Source of the DNA: Klebsormidium nitens
Taxonomy: Eukaryota > Streptophyta > Klebsormidiophyceae > Klebsormidiales > Klebsormidiaceae
DNA length: 64,000 bases
Reading direction: 5' to 3'
NCBI GenBank assembly: GCA_000708835.1
Contig: DF236953.1
Span: 422,523 to 486,522, forward strand
Positions 39,426 to 47,772 of the stretch are shown here, piece by piece (within the stretch, counting starts at the first letter, position 1; each line of letters starts with the position of its first letter). Made by a program: the position numbers and the translations under genes. Below the pieces are notes generated by a model. That model worked only from the letters and a program-made list of their open reading frames with translations. It did not search any database and was not told where the DNA came from.

Positions 39426-39781
39426 GAATGATTGCATCAATCACAAATCACCTAAACCACATGCACCATACACATAAGCGCAGTCTGCTTATGCGGAGAC
39501 TCTCTGCTGGCCGTCATGCAGCATGACGAGGAGACAATGGTTGCTGATCAAAGTCGCCTTCAATATGCCTTAGACCGAACATAGAGAGAATGAGCTACAA
39601 TCAGCTCATTCTCTTACCTAAATGTTCTGTCCGGCCATCAACCTTCTGCTTAAGTGCTTTGTACGGTAATCATCATGCTCATCAATGCATTACCGGACTC
39701 ACTCTAGCTCTAGTTACGGCTGACCCTAACGTAATGACCGGGTTGCGAGATAACCCGGTCGCGACACAATCTGGCGTGACA
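39425..39781 (-). repeat. Left LTR core (3' LTR of the element)
   Basis: This 357-bp repeat begins TGAATGATTGCATCAATCA on the plus strand and ends CTGGCGTGACA. It matches 49436-49792 along its whole length, with two adjacent differences near its start (caatcacaaatc here, caatcattaatc at the other end). It lies downstream of pol in transcription order, so it is the 3' LTR. The 91-bp repeat on either side suggests the functional LTR may be longer. Confidence 0.92.
39585..39614. repeat. LTR hairpin, 12-bp perfect stem
   Basis: AGAGAATGAGCT and AGCTCATTCTCT form a perfect 12-bp inverted repeat around the 6-base loop ACAATC. The same hairpin is in the right LTR at 49596-49625. A second perfect stem in the LTR, GACCGGGTT/AACCCGGTC, lies at 39736-39760, and a near-palindrome CGTCATGC-A-GCATGACG lies near 39512-39528. 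Their role is not known; LTR hairpins can affect RNA 3' ends or transcription. Confidence 0.85.
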
Positions 39782-39783
39782 GC

Positions 39784-39875
39784 TGTCGCGATCCTACCTG
39801 AGGATCTCTCTCTAAACCCAGCTGCGCCAGGCACCATGAAGCATGTCAACGCTATACACCTAACTCTCCTACTCT
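39784..39875 (-). repeat. 91-bp repeat, inner copy beside the left LTR core
   Basis: This is identical by eye to 39334-39425 and is separated from the LTR core by two bases (gc). The join reads GACA-GC-TGTC, a 10-bp palindrome at 39778-39787. It runs into the pyrimidine tract that is a candidate polypurine primer on the minus strand. Confidence 0.9.
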
Positions 39876-39883
39876 CCCCTCCT
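39864..39883 (-). promoter_or_regulatory. Candidate polypurine tract
   Basis: On the minus strand these 20 bases read AGGAGGGGAGAGTAGGAGAG, purines with a single T, just downstream of the pol stop codon. Such a tract normally primes second-strand synthesis immediately upstream of the 3' LTR. Here about 80-100 bases of the inner 91-bp repeat lie between it and the LTR core, which suggests that this repeat is really part of the LTR. Confidence 0.6.
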
Positions 39884-39915
39884 GAACCGTGCACCCCCAT
39901 CTTTCTAAACACGGT

Positions 39916-42900
39916 TCACTCCGTCATTCCGACCGGACCCACTAACGCCTGCGCCGTTTGACACTTGGGGCAGAACCAGTCGCCCTCAGGAACCGCCGCC
40001 AGCGGAGGGACCAGGCACCTCGTGTGCCACCCGGCCCCACACCCATCACACAGCAACATGGAGGCTTCGTCATCAGCCCTGCGACAGCGCGTGCACGCAA
40101 AGTCGGCTGCGGGGCGCGCCAGGCGCGCATCCTGTCGATCGTCGATGTCGATCCGATGACACGGGGCACATCTCTCCATGTGCACCCGCACCGTCCGCGC
40201 GTCCGCCCCCTCCAGTTCCAACACACCCCCCGTCCTCACGTGCTTGACCCGCAGGATCCGTGGTCCCGCCCGGCTGTCCAGGGTGTTGAGCATCTCTCTC
40301 TGCAAATACACGTAATCGCCCACCGCATACCTGATGATTTGCGGCTTCCAGGCACCACTGCGGGTCTTGGCGTACCGCAGCGTGTCCCGGTGTTGGGCAA
40401 TTTGCAGGTTGCCCATGGCCATTGGGACCAACCGCCGGAACAGTGCAGCCCGTTCTGCCACCAACGCGCGCAGCCTGTCCGGACGGTCAATGTCCAGGGG
40501 TTCCTCCAGCGCCGCGCGCACCGTCCCTGGCAAAACCGGCTCCCGTCCGAAGAGCAGCACGTACGGGGAGAACCCACCCAGTGACGCCTGCGCGCTGAAC
40601 CGGTATCCCATGGTGACCCAAGGCAGGTAGACGTCCCATTGCTCCGCGGCGTGCCCAAGGCACCACTTCCGCAGCGCACCTTTGACCACCCCGACTATCC
40701 GCTCGCTGAGGCCATTTGCCTGAGGGTGGTGGGACGAGGTCGACCGGTGGTCGATGTGAGACCGGTCGAGTAGCTCCTGGAAAGCGCCCCCAAACTCCCC
40801 TCCTCTGTCCGTCACTATCTCCGCACAAGCTCCGAACACCGTAAGGACTTCCCGGGTGAATGCCTCGGCCACCGTCTGCGCTTCTTTGTCAGCCGTGGGC
40901 ACGAACACCACGTGCTTGCTGAAATGCTCAACCATGACGAGCACAAACTGGTTTCCCCGGCTTGACTTGGGCAGCGGCCCCGCAGAATCTAGCCCCCACC
41001 GGTAGAACAGTCCCTTAATCGGGAGGGGCTGCAACACAGGATGCACTGCGTTGAAGGCTGCCCTCACCCGATCGCACGCCTCACACTGACGCACCACCCG
41101 CTGAACGTCCGCCGCCAGACCCACCCACCAGTAGTGAGGGCTTAGCAGGGACACCGTCTTCTTGACCCCGAAGTGTCCGCATTTCTCATGCACATCCCGA
41201 ACTAGGGCCTCTCTCTCTGCCGGCCTTGGGACCACGCGCACCCCACCGGCTGCCTCACGGTGCACCAGGTGGTCCCGTTTCCACTCAAAGCTGCGCGCTC
41301 GGTGCTGTGCCCGATCTCGCTCCCCCGAGGAGCTCCTCTCTGGCGCGCGCCCCGTCTGCAACAGGGCCAGGACTGCGCCGTCCGCCCACACGTCCACCGC
41401 CGGCCGCACAACCACCCGTCCGGTTTTGCTTTCCCCAGGCGAGGCTGCCGGGGCCCAAGCTAGCGCTGCTGCAGCTGACCAGCAGGGCGCCAGTGTCTCC
41501 CCCAAGTCCCCCTCCTGCCGGACGCCCGCCGTGTCTTCGTCTGATTTCTGTGGGTACCGACTCAAGCAGTCCATTTCGTTCTCGTCCCCGGGGGTGTAAT
41601 CGACCACCATGTCAAACTCGCTCAGCATCATCGCCCACCGCGCAAGCTTACCGGTCAGCTTGTTGTTGGTCAGGATCCACTTGAGCGGCCGGTGGTCACT
41701 CTCCAAAGTGAACCGCTCCCCGTACAAGTAGTTCCTCCACAGCCGCACGAAGTAGACCGCCGCGAGTAACTCCCCCTCGAAACTGCTGTACCGCGACTCC
41801 GCCGGGTTGCAGCTGCGGCTCCCGTAAGCAATCACCCGGTCCACCCCCTGCTCGTCGGCCTGCAACAGGACTCCGCCCACCCCCTTCTTGCTCCAGTCGC
41901 AGCGCACCTTGAAGCTCCGTCCTCTCACCGGCAGCGCCAACACAGGCTCGTTCTGCAGCGCCTTTTTGAGCGCCAGGAACGCCCCCTCCTGCTCTTCACC
42001 CCAGCGCCACTGCACTTCCTTCTTTGTCAACTCGTTGAGCGGCCCCTGCACCCGGCTGCACTCCGGAATGAACCTCCGGTAGTAGTTGACCACCCCGTTG
42101 AACGCCTTGACCGACGTAACGTCTGTGGGCCGTGGCAGGGCCTCAATAGCCGCCACTTTGGCGACCACTGGCGACACCTTGCCCGGGCGCAGCCACATGC
42201 CGAGGTACTCAACCGAGTCGGCCCCGAAACAGCACTTGTCGGGGTGGCACTTGAGCCCTGCCTCCTTCAGCCGGTCCAACACCCGCTGCACCAGCGCCAT
42301 GTGCTCCTCCAGCGTCTCCCCTCCAGCCACCAAAACGTCGTCGATGAAGCTCCGCGCGAACCCCTCCAATCCCCTCAGCGTTCTGTCGATTGCCCGCTGA
42401 AACCACGCGCTGGCGTTGCGCGCCCCGAACGGACACCGCTTCCAGCAGTACAGCTTGGTGGACCCCCAGAACGCCAGCTTGCGCCTGTCCTCTTTTCTCA
42501 CCACCAGCTGGTGAAACGCCCCCCTGATATCAATCGTGGAGTAGTACTTTGCGTGCCCCAGCGCCTCCAGGACCTCCTCCGGCAGTGGCATTGGGTAGCG
42601 ATCCTGCGCTGTCTCCGCATTGACCCTGCGCAGGTCCGTGCAAAAGCGGTCTAGCTTCCAATTCCCCTCCGGGTCCTTCTTCGCCGCTAGCACTGAGTTT
42701 GCCGCGAAGTCACTGTCCGTTTCCTCAATGATCCCCGCCTCCTCCAACTCTCTGCAGCGCTCATCTATCAACTCCCACTCCTTCACGCTGTGCTTTCTGC
42801 GCCGTTCGAAAATGGGCCGCTCCGTCTTTAACGTCAACTCCACCTCAAACAACTTAAACTCTCCGATCTCCCCCAAGCTATTGGCAAACACATCACGATT

Positions 42901-44604
42901 TGCCTCCGCCACTGACGCCGCAAACCCCTGCTCCTCGGGCGTCAGCTGACTCCCGACCAACCACCGCCGGCACTTCCCGGCTACGGGCCCCCCCGGTTCT
43001 TCCACTTTTCCTGACCGGCCCTGCCCTGCCGGCTGTCCGACCCCATCCTGCCCCGGCCGGATCTGTCCTGCCGCACCGGCCGCCTTTGCGCCGTCTCCTG
43101 CCCTGGGCGCGCGCGCTGGCGCGCACCCCGGTGCCTCGGCTGCCCCCACACCGTCTCCTGCCCTGGGCACACCGTCTTCTGCCCTGGGCGCGCGCGCTGG
43201 CGCGCGCCCGACTGCTCCGGCTGCCCTGGGCGCGCGCGCTGGCGCGCACCCCGCTGCCCCGGCTGCCTTCTGCGCCTCCCCTCCCTGGCTGCCGTTGTCC
43301 GTAGGGCCATCCGACTTCCCTCCCAACGGCAAAGCTGCCGCCGCTGGTGACGCACCCGCCGCCGCTGCGCAGGCAGCCAGGAGCCACATGACCGTGTTAA
43401 GGTCCATGGCTTGGCCCAGCAGCTCGCGTCGGGTGGATTCGGACAGACCAGGCGCCGCCGAGAATCCGCGGGGAAACCCCATGGCTAGTTCGCGTTCGTC
43501 GGCTGTGGGCTCCCCGTAGGTTAGCTCGCTTCCTTGTGTGACCTGAATCACTCCGCCCCTTGTGTGCGAAAACGCATGTGAACCGTTGTAGCTCACGAAA
43601 GTGGGCAGCGCGCGCCTTGGCTCCCCCGGCACTTCCACTTTGGCCCACGGGGCTTGTCCGGAGCCCCTAGGAATCTGCGCGCGCCGCCCGGGCCCAAGGA
43701 TGTGGTGCACGAACAGCCCAGGTGGGCGGACCTGAGCGGCGATCGCCGCACGCAGAAGAGCAGGTGCACTGAGGTTGGTCCACCACGCCCGTAGGCGGTG
43801 CGCCCGCGATCCCAACTGGGCGGCGTCCAACACCACTTCGGGCCCCAACAGACTGCGTACCTCAGCAAAATGATCCCTCACCCGAGGACGTCGGTCGTGT
43901 CCAGCCGCCACGTGCTCGACGACGTAGGCCAACGGGTGCCCCCACTTTCGGTGTGACCTCTGCAGGTGATGCAGCACCCGTACCAGGTCTTCAACCAGCC
44001 CCGACCTCTCGTCTTCCAGACCCCGCCCGAGCCCCGCTGCGCTGTTTCCTTGACACGGCCACCCTGCCACGACCACGTCGAGCGGGCCGAGTGCCAGCAG
44101 GTGGTCCTCGCTGACCAGCTGTATGTCCTGGGGCAGGCGGTGATGCAGCTGCGAACACGCCCGCTCCTCCATCCTGCCCGGAAACTCCAGGCTGAGCTGC
44201 GCGCACGACCACCGGTGCAACTCTCGCGCCGCCCCCCGCTTCTCGCAGGCCATTACCTCACCAATGTTGTATCCGAGCCGCACCAACGCCTGGGTCGCTG
44301 TTCCCACGCCTGCAAACAGCTCCAGCACCCGCAAGGGCCGGTCTCGTGGCAACGGCTGGACAACCGACCAGTCCAACGGCTGCAGCCCCTTGAGCCGGCT
44401 TAACTGGACCTTGCGTGGCGGCTCAACAGCTGGCCGGCCCGCCGCCAACGCGGCTCGAACCGCTCGCTCCGCCCCTGTCTTAACGTTTAGCGGGGGACCC
44501 CGCGGCCACCTACTCACTGTGCCCTGCCGCGCCCCTTGTCCACTTCCCCTTTGTTCCCTGTTACTCCCGCCAGACCGACCCTCCCAGCCGGCCTCTTGTT
44601 GCAC
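39916..44604 (-). CDS. Retrotransposon polyprotein: DNA methyltransferase, RT, RNase H, integrase, PHD finger
   Basis: The frame is 1,562 codons from a GTG at 44604 and is in fact open back to the gag TGA at 44647-44649; no ATG precedes the first domain. Residues about 90-410 form a C5 DNA methyltransferase: motif I LELFAGVGTATQAL (95-108), motif IV GWPCQGNSAAG with catalytic C184, motif VI VEHVA (229-233, usually ENV), motif VIII LGSRAHRLRAWW (264-275), and motifs IX and X (368-405, GFPRGF and LGQAMDLN). A low-complexity Ala/Pro/Arg linker (about 410-600) leads to reverse transcriptase with FIDD (about 750), RNase H (about 895-1010, DW, FEGELLA, SDHRPL), and integrase with an HHCC finger (about 1136-1175) and the D,D,E core (LDSAG, TDRGGEF, LSERIVG). 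The C-terminus (about 1503-1550) is a C4HC3 PHD finger. The product should convert RNA to DNA and insert it, with an added capacity to methylate DNA and bind histone tails. The PCQ motif argues against a DNMT3-type enzyme, which has PCN. Confidence 0.95.
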   Translation of the reverse strand: MQQEAGWEGRSGGSNREQRGSGQGARQGTVSRWPRGPPLNVKTGAERAVRAALAAGRPAVEPPRKVQLSRLKGLQPLDWSVVQPLPRDRPLRVLELFAGVGTATQALVRLGYNIGEVMACEKRGAARELHRWSCAQLSLEFPGRMEERACSQLHHRLPQDIQLVSEDHLLALGPLDVVVAGWPCQGNSAAGLGRGLEDERSGLVEDLVRVLHHLQRSHRKWGHPLAYVVEHVAAGHDRRPRVRDHFAEVRSLLGPEVVLDAAQLGSRAHRLRAWWTNLSAPALLRAAIAAQVRPPGLFVHHILGPGRRAQIPRGSGQAPWAKVEVPGEPRRALPTFVSYNGSHAFSHTRGGVIQVTQGSELTYGEPTADERELAMGFPRGFSAAPGLSESTRRELLGQAMDLNTVMWLLAACAAAAGASPAAAALPLGGKSDGPTDNGSQGGEAQKAAGAAGCAPARAPRAAGAVGRAPARAPRAEDGVPRAGDGVGAAEAPGCAPARAPRAGDGAKAAGAAGQIRPGQDGVGQPAGQGRSGKVEEPGGPVAGKCRRWLVGSQLTPEEQGFAASVAEANRDVFANSLGEIGEFKLFEVELTLKTERPIFERRRKHSVKEWELIDERCRELEEAGIIEETDSDFAANSVLAAKKDPEGNWKLDRFCTDLRRVNAETAQDRYPMPLPEEVLEALGHAKYYSTIDIRGAFHQLVVRKEDRRKLAFWGSTKLYCWKRCPFGARNASAWFQRAIDRTLRGLEGFARSFIDDVLVAGGETLEEHMALVQRVLDRLKEAGLKCHPDKCCFGADSVEYLGMWLRPGKVSPVVAKVAAIEALPRPTDVTSVKAFNGVVNYYRRFIPECSRVQGPLNELTKKEVQWRWGEEQEGAFLALKKALQNEPVLALPVRGRSFKVRCDWSKKGVGGVLLQADEQGVDRVIAYGSRSCNPAESRYSSFEGELLAAVYFVRLWRNYLYGERFTLESDHRPLKWILTNNKLTGKLARWAMMLSEFDMVVDYTPGDENEMDCLSRYPQKSDEDTAGVRQEGDLGETLAPCWSAAAALAWAPAASPGESKTGRVVVRPAVDVWADGAVLALLQTGRAPERSSSGERDRAQHRARSFEWKRDHLVHREAAGGVRVVPRPAEREALVRDVHEKCGHFGVKKTVSLLSPHYWWVGLAADVQRVVRQCEACDRVRAAFNAVHPVLQPLPIKGLFYRWGLDSAGPLPKSSRGNQFVLVMVEHFSKHVVFVPTADKEAQTVAEAFTREVLTVFGACAEIVTDRGGEFGGAFQELLDRSHIDHRSTSSHHPQANGLSERIVGVVKGALRKWCLGHAAEQWDVYLPWVTMGYRFSAQASLGGFSPYVLLFGREPVLPGTVRAALEEPLDIDRPDRLRALVAERAALFRRLVPMAMGNLQIAQHRDTLRYAKTRSGAWKPQIIRYAVGDYVYLQREMLNTLDSRAGPRILRVKHVRTGGVLELEGADARTVRVHMERCAPCHRIDIDDRQDARLARPAADFACTRCRRADDEASMLLCDGCGAGWHTRCLVPPLAAVPEGDWFCPKCQTAQALVGPVGMTE
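43101..43250 (-). repeat. Repeated Ala-Pro-Arg linker between methyltransferase and RT
   Basis: The string ccctgggcgcgcgcgctggc starts at 43101, 43181 and 43223 and encodes an APARAPRA motif three times. It is a GC-palindrome-rich, unstructured linker separating the methyltransferase from the reverse transcriptase, and could tolerate repeat-number change. Confidence 0.8.
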
Positions 44605-44646
44605 CGGGCGTGGGCCAACCGCCGTCTCCCCGCCCGGCGCCTGGCG

Positions 44647-47600
44647 TCAATGTAAGCCACTACAGGCCAGCGCGACACCCGCGGTACTGACGGGTGAACG
44701 GCTGGCCGTCGCGCGCGCAGGACGCGTGCCTGCCGCCTGCCGCAGGCGCATGGGTATGCTCGCTACGTGCTCCCCTTGCGCCCGCCAGTCGACCCGGTAC
44801 GTGCCCCGCTCGGCCCACCGGTCGATGCTGAGGCCTATCGGGTAAGCTGCCCGCGTACCAATGAGCAGATCGTAGCCGGTCGACTCGGTGACGGCCAAGC
44901 GCTCGTACAGCGTTAGCTCCGCGGGAGTGCCGGCGTTCAGGACGATGGGCACCGGGTCTCGGGTGAGCCCCTTCCCCAAGGGCTCGATCTGCCCGAGGGC
45001 CGTTTGCACCCGGCAAGATGCCGCGGTGCTGTCCAACGGCAGCCCGAGCTGGTCCGCCAAGCGCGCTCCTGCCATCGAATAGAAACTGCCCCCGTCGATC
45101 AACACACGCAGCGGCGCCTTCAGTCCGGCCACCGTCATTACTTTGACCGCCCCATCTCGGTTGTCTACCCAGTCCGGGGTGCCGACCCATTGGTTGCGCT
45201 CAGCGGGGGGAACCTTTGGCAGCGCCTCAGCGAAGGCCGCCAGCGCGTGGGTCTCCTCCCAGGCCTTTTCCGTCCCCCCATGCCCCGCCGCGCTCGAAGT
45301 CGTCTCACCGTCCGTGTTCAACTTCCCCTTTCCCTTACGGGACACCGTCTCCCATCCGCGCTCCTTCCTCGTCTTCGGAGCCGGCCCGTTCTGCGCGCGC
45401 AGCGCTGCCGCTGAGTCAACGCCAGCCACCCGCGCCTCCTCGGCCAGCAATTCGAGCGCCACCTGCTCATCCGAATTTTCCGGTCCCGACGGGCTTTGCT
45501 GCCGGCGCGCGCGATCTGCTCTTGCCTGGGCCATCCACGAACTTTCAGGGTCTGTGCCCGAGTCGTCCGCCGAGCTTTGCCTTGCGTTGCCCTTCCCTGT
45601 TTTCACCACCTCAGCCGTTGGTGTCTGCTCGGTCGAGCTAACACCTTCCCCTGGGTTTGCACCCGTTTCGACTGTCCCTTCAACCACGACCGCCCCGCGC
45701 TGGGTCACTCGCCCTGCGCTTCCTACCCCAATCTGTCCGGCTTGGCTCAACTGTTCTGTTCCGGGCCGGTCCGTGCCGGCTGTGGCCACCGCCCTGCGCA
45801 TCACCTCCCTCGGGTCGAGCTGCGGCCGCGGCGCGCTGGCGCCACCTCCCGTCATCTCCACAACCTGCTGCAACGTCATCCCTGCGCGCTCTGCCAACCC
45901 AAGAAACGCCGCCACGTCCATGGTGACCTGCCCCACCAGGACCGTCTCCCCGACAGCCCTCAGCTGTTCCCCCGGGGAATCCGTCATCTCGGCCGGGGCC
46001 ACTTCATCGACTGGCCCGTTGAAGGACGTTGCTGCACCCCTGCGCGCTCCACCTGGTGACACCACCTCCTCCGCACTCTGACGCTTCCCCTCCGGTCTGA
46101 CGCCAAACCCTTGTGGCAGGCGGTGCAAGCCTTGTGCAGCCACCTCTCGGCCTTGGTCCGGGAGCTTCGCCATCCGCTCTTTAAGCGCCGCTTTGTCCCT
46201 GCGGGCCCGCAACTGCCTCAGTGCTTCAGCCGGAGCCTTCCTCTCCAGCGCTGCGGTGCCCACGGGCTGCCCCGTGGCTGGCCCGACCACCTGTCTCGGG
46301 CGCGTGCCCGCGCGCGCCTGTTTTCTGGGCCTGGACTGTGGCCCGGACAGCCGGGTCACTTTCTCCACAGCCCCCGCGCCTGCCGCCGCGCGCGTCGCCA
46401 CTGCTCCGAGCTCCAGCGGAGTGGGACACCACGCCCCACCTCCCTCTACCACCAGGGCGGCAGCCCCCAACCCGTATTCCTCCTCGTCCCAACTGGCCGC
46501 GTCATCGTCCTCCAGACTCAGCGCCGCCGCCGCTTGAGCCGCCGCCTTCCACGCCCTGAACTCCTCCACTTCCGCCACGCTGAGCCCAACCGCTGCCAAC
46601 TCCGCCCCTCTGACGCTTCCTGCCGGAACCGCGACTGCCGCCGGCGCCACATGTCGCTTTGGACACTGAAACGAGAGATGCGCCGGGTCACCGCACACGA
46701 AGCAGATCCGTTGCCGCCCTACGCCCCGGCCCGGACCCGACCTCACGGCTCCCCCGGCCGAGGACCCCCGACCTGCACCCCCGCCTCCCCTCTGCGGGCA
46801 CTGGTTCCTGTAGTGTCCGATCTCACCGCAAGTGTGGCACGCACCTGACCCGGCCGACCCAGCAGCCACCGCTGTTGCCACCGCCGCGTGTGGCGCCTCA
46901 GGGACAGCTGCGTGCGCGGCCGGAGCGCGCCCGCCCCACCTCGGCCGGGCCGCCTCCACTGTCCTGGGCGTCATCTCCCTGGCGATCCTAAGCCTGGACG
47001 CCATCTCGTTCACTCGGACGGCCGCATCGTACGCGTTGTCCAGCGTGTAGCCACCGTCCCCGCTCGTGGCCGCCGCCAGCGCCTGCGTGTTGACCGCGTC
47101 CCCAAGCCTCTTGTCCAGGGCCGCCACGAACTTGGTGACGAGCTCAGGGTCGGTCAGTGGCTTCTTAAGGTCAGTCGCCAACCCCTGCAACCTGAACAGC
47201 AGCTCCGGCAACTCTTCCCCTGCCTCTCGCCGAAAGTTGACCCACTCCTGCGCCTTCCCTTCGTTTCTCTCACCAAAGTGGCGCTTGAGGCTCGTCAGCA
47301 GGTGCTTCACCGGCTCGTCCTTGGTGTTGCACTCCTTGTAGGTGCGCAAGTGCGCCTCTTTTGCCGGGTTGTCCATATGCTCCCCCAGGTGTATGCAGAA
47401 CCGCTTTTTAAACTCAGCCCCCTCAACCGGCCTGCCCAAGTCCTTTTGCAGCTTCGTGAACCGGTCAAGGATGCTGCCCTCGACCTGGAGTTCGAACTGC
47501 TCTAGCGTGAGCCCCTCGTTCTTCCTCCCCGAGAAACGTTGCTTCCCCTCACCAACCGCCGCCATCTCTGCCCAATCTTCTTCCTCCCACCAGAACACTG

Positions 47601-47763
47601 CCTGACCCGCCGCCGCTGGCCTGTTCACAACAACCCCACTGCTCGCGCCTGACGCGGTGTCCTCGCTCCCCTCACCCGCCGCAACCCGGCTGTACTCAGT
47701 TGCAGCTGACACCTCAAAGATGGAGCCGTGGATTGTGTGCTGCGCACGCGTCCCCACTGGCAT
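44647..47763 (-). CDS. Retrotransposon Gag-protease polyprotein
   Basis: The ORF has 1,038 codons, ATG at 47761-47763 and TGA at 44647-44649. An N-terminal acidic stretch leads to a retrotransposon Gag (capsid-like) region at about residues 70-235 with helical segments such as EWVNFRREAGEELPELLFRL. Two CCHC zinc knuckles follow: CHTCGEIGHYRNQC (about 306-320) and CFVCGDPAHLSFQC (about 351-365), which bind nucleic acid in the virus-like particle. A long disordered Ala/Gly/Glu-rich region precedes a retropepsin-like domain with LIDGGSFYSM (near 885). The active site is D-G-G rather than D-S/T-G; a DGGS form is common in plant Ty3/gypsy proteases, so this is a variant rather than a defect. The ATG lies nine bases past the ORF1 stop, and the stop is in frame with the next ORF. 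Confidence 0.92.
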   Translation of the reverse strand: MPVGTRAQHTIHGSIFEVSAATEYSRVAAGEGSEDTASGASSGVVVNRPAAAGQAVFWWEEEDWAEMAAVGEGKQRFSGRKNEGLTLEQFELQVEGSILDRFTKLQKDLGRPVEGAEFKKRFCIHLGEHMDNPAKEAHLRTYKECNTKDEPVKHLLTSLKRHFGERNEGKAQEWVNFRREAGEELPELLFRLQGLATDLKKPLTDPELVTKFVAALDKRLGDAVNTQALAAATSGDGGYTLDNAYDAAVRVNEMASRLRIAREMTPRTVEAARPRWGGRAPAAHAAVPEAPHAAVATAVAAGSAGSGACHTCGEIGHYRNQCPQRGGGGAGRGSSAGGAVRSGPGRGVGRQRICFVCGDPAHLSFQCPKRHVAPAAVAVPAGSVRGAELAAVGLSVAEVEEFRAWKAAAQAAAALSLEDDDAASWDEEEYGLGAAALVVEGGGAWCPTPLELGAVATRAAAGAGAVEKVTRLSGPQSRPRKQARAGTRPRQVVGPATGQPVGTAALERKAPAEALRQLRARRDKAALKERMAKLPDQGREVAAQGLHRLPQGFGVRPEGKRQSAEEVVSPGGARRGAATSFNGPVDEVAPAEMTDSPGEQLRAVGETVLVGQVTMDVAAFLGLAERAGMTLQQVVEMTGGGASAPRPQLDPREVMRRAVATAGTDRPGTEQLSQAGQIGVGSAGRVTQRGAVVVEGTVETGANPGEGVSSTEQTPTAEVVKTGKGNARQSSADDSGTDPESSWMAQARADRARRQQSPSGPENSDEQVALELLAEEARVAGVDSAAALRAQNGPAPKTRKERGWETVSRKGKGKLNTDGETTSSAAGHGGTEKAWEETHALAAFAEALPKVPPAERNQWVGTPDWVDNRDGAVKVMTVAGLKAPLRVLIDGGSFYSMAGARLADQLGLPLDSTAASCRVQTALGQIEPLGKGLTRDPVPIVLNAGTPAELTLYERLAVTESTGYDLLIGTRAAYPIGLSIDRWAERGTYRVDWRAQGEHVASIPMRLRQAAGTRPARATASRSPVSTAGVALACSGLH

Positions 47764-47772
47764 TTGCAGCCT

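Noticed and set aside
45085-45110. DGGS in place of D-S/T-G at the retroelement protease site, considered as an inactivating change
   Set aside because: DGGS is a common form in plant Ty3/gypsy proteases, so it does not show loss of function.
45143-46081. Long plus-strand open frame (312 codons) opposite gag
   Set aside because: It is the antisense shadow of the GC-rich gag ORF, Pro/Ser/Arg-rich with no domain; similar shadows occur opposite pol and ORF1.
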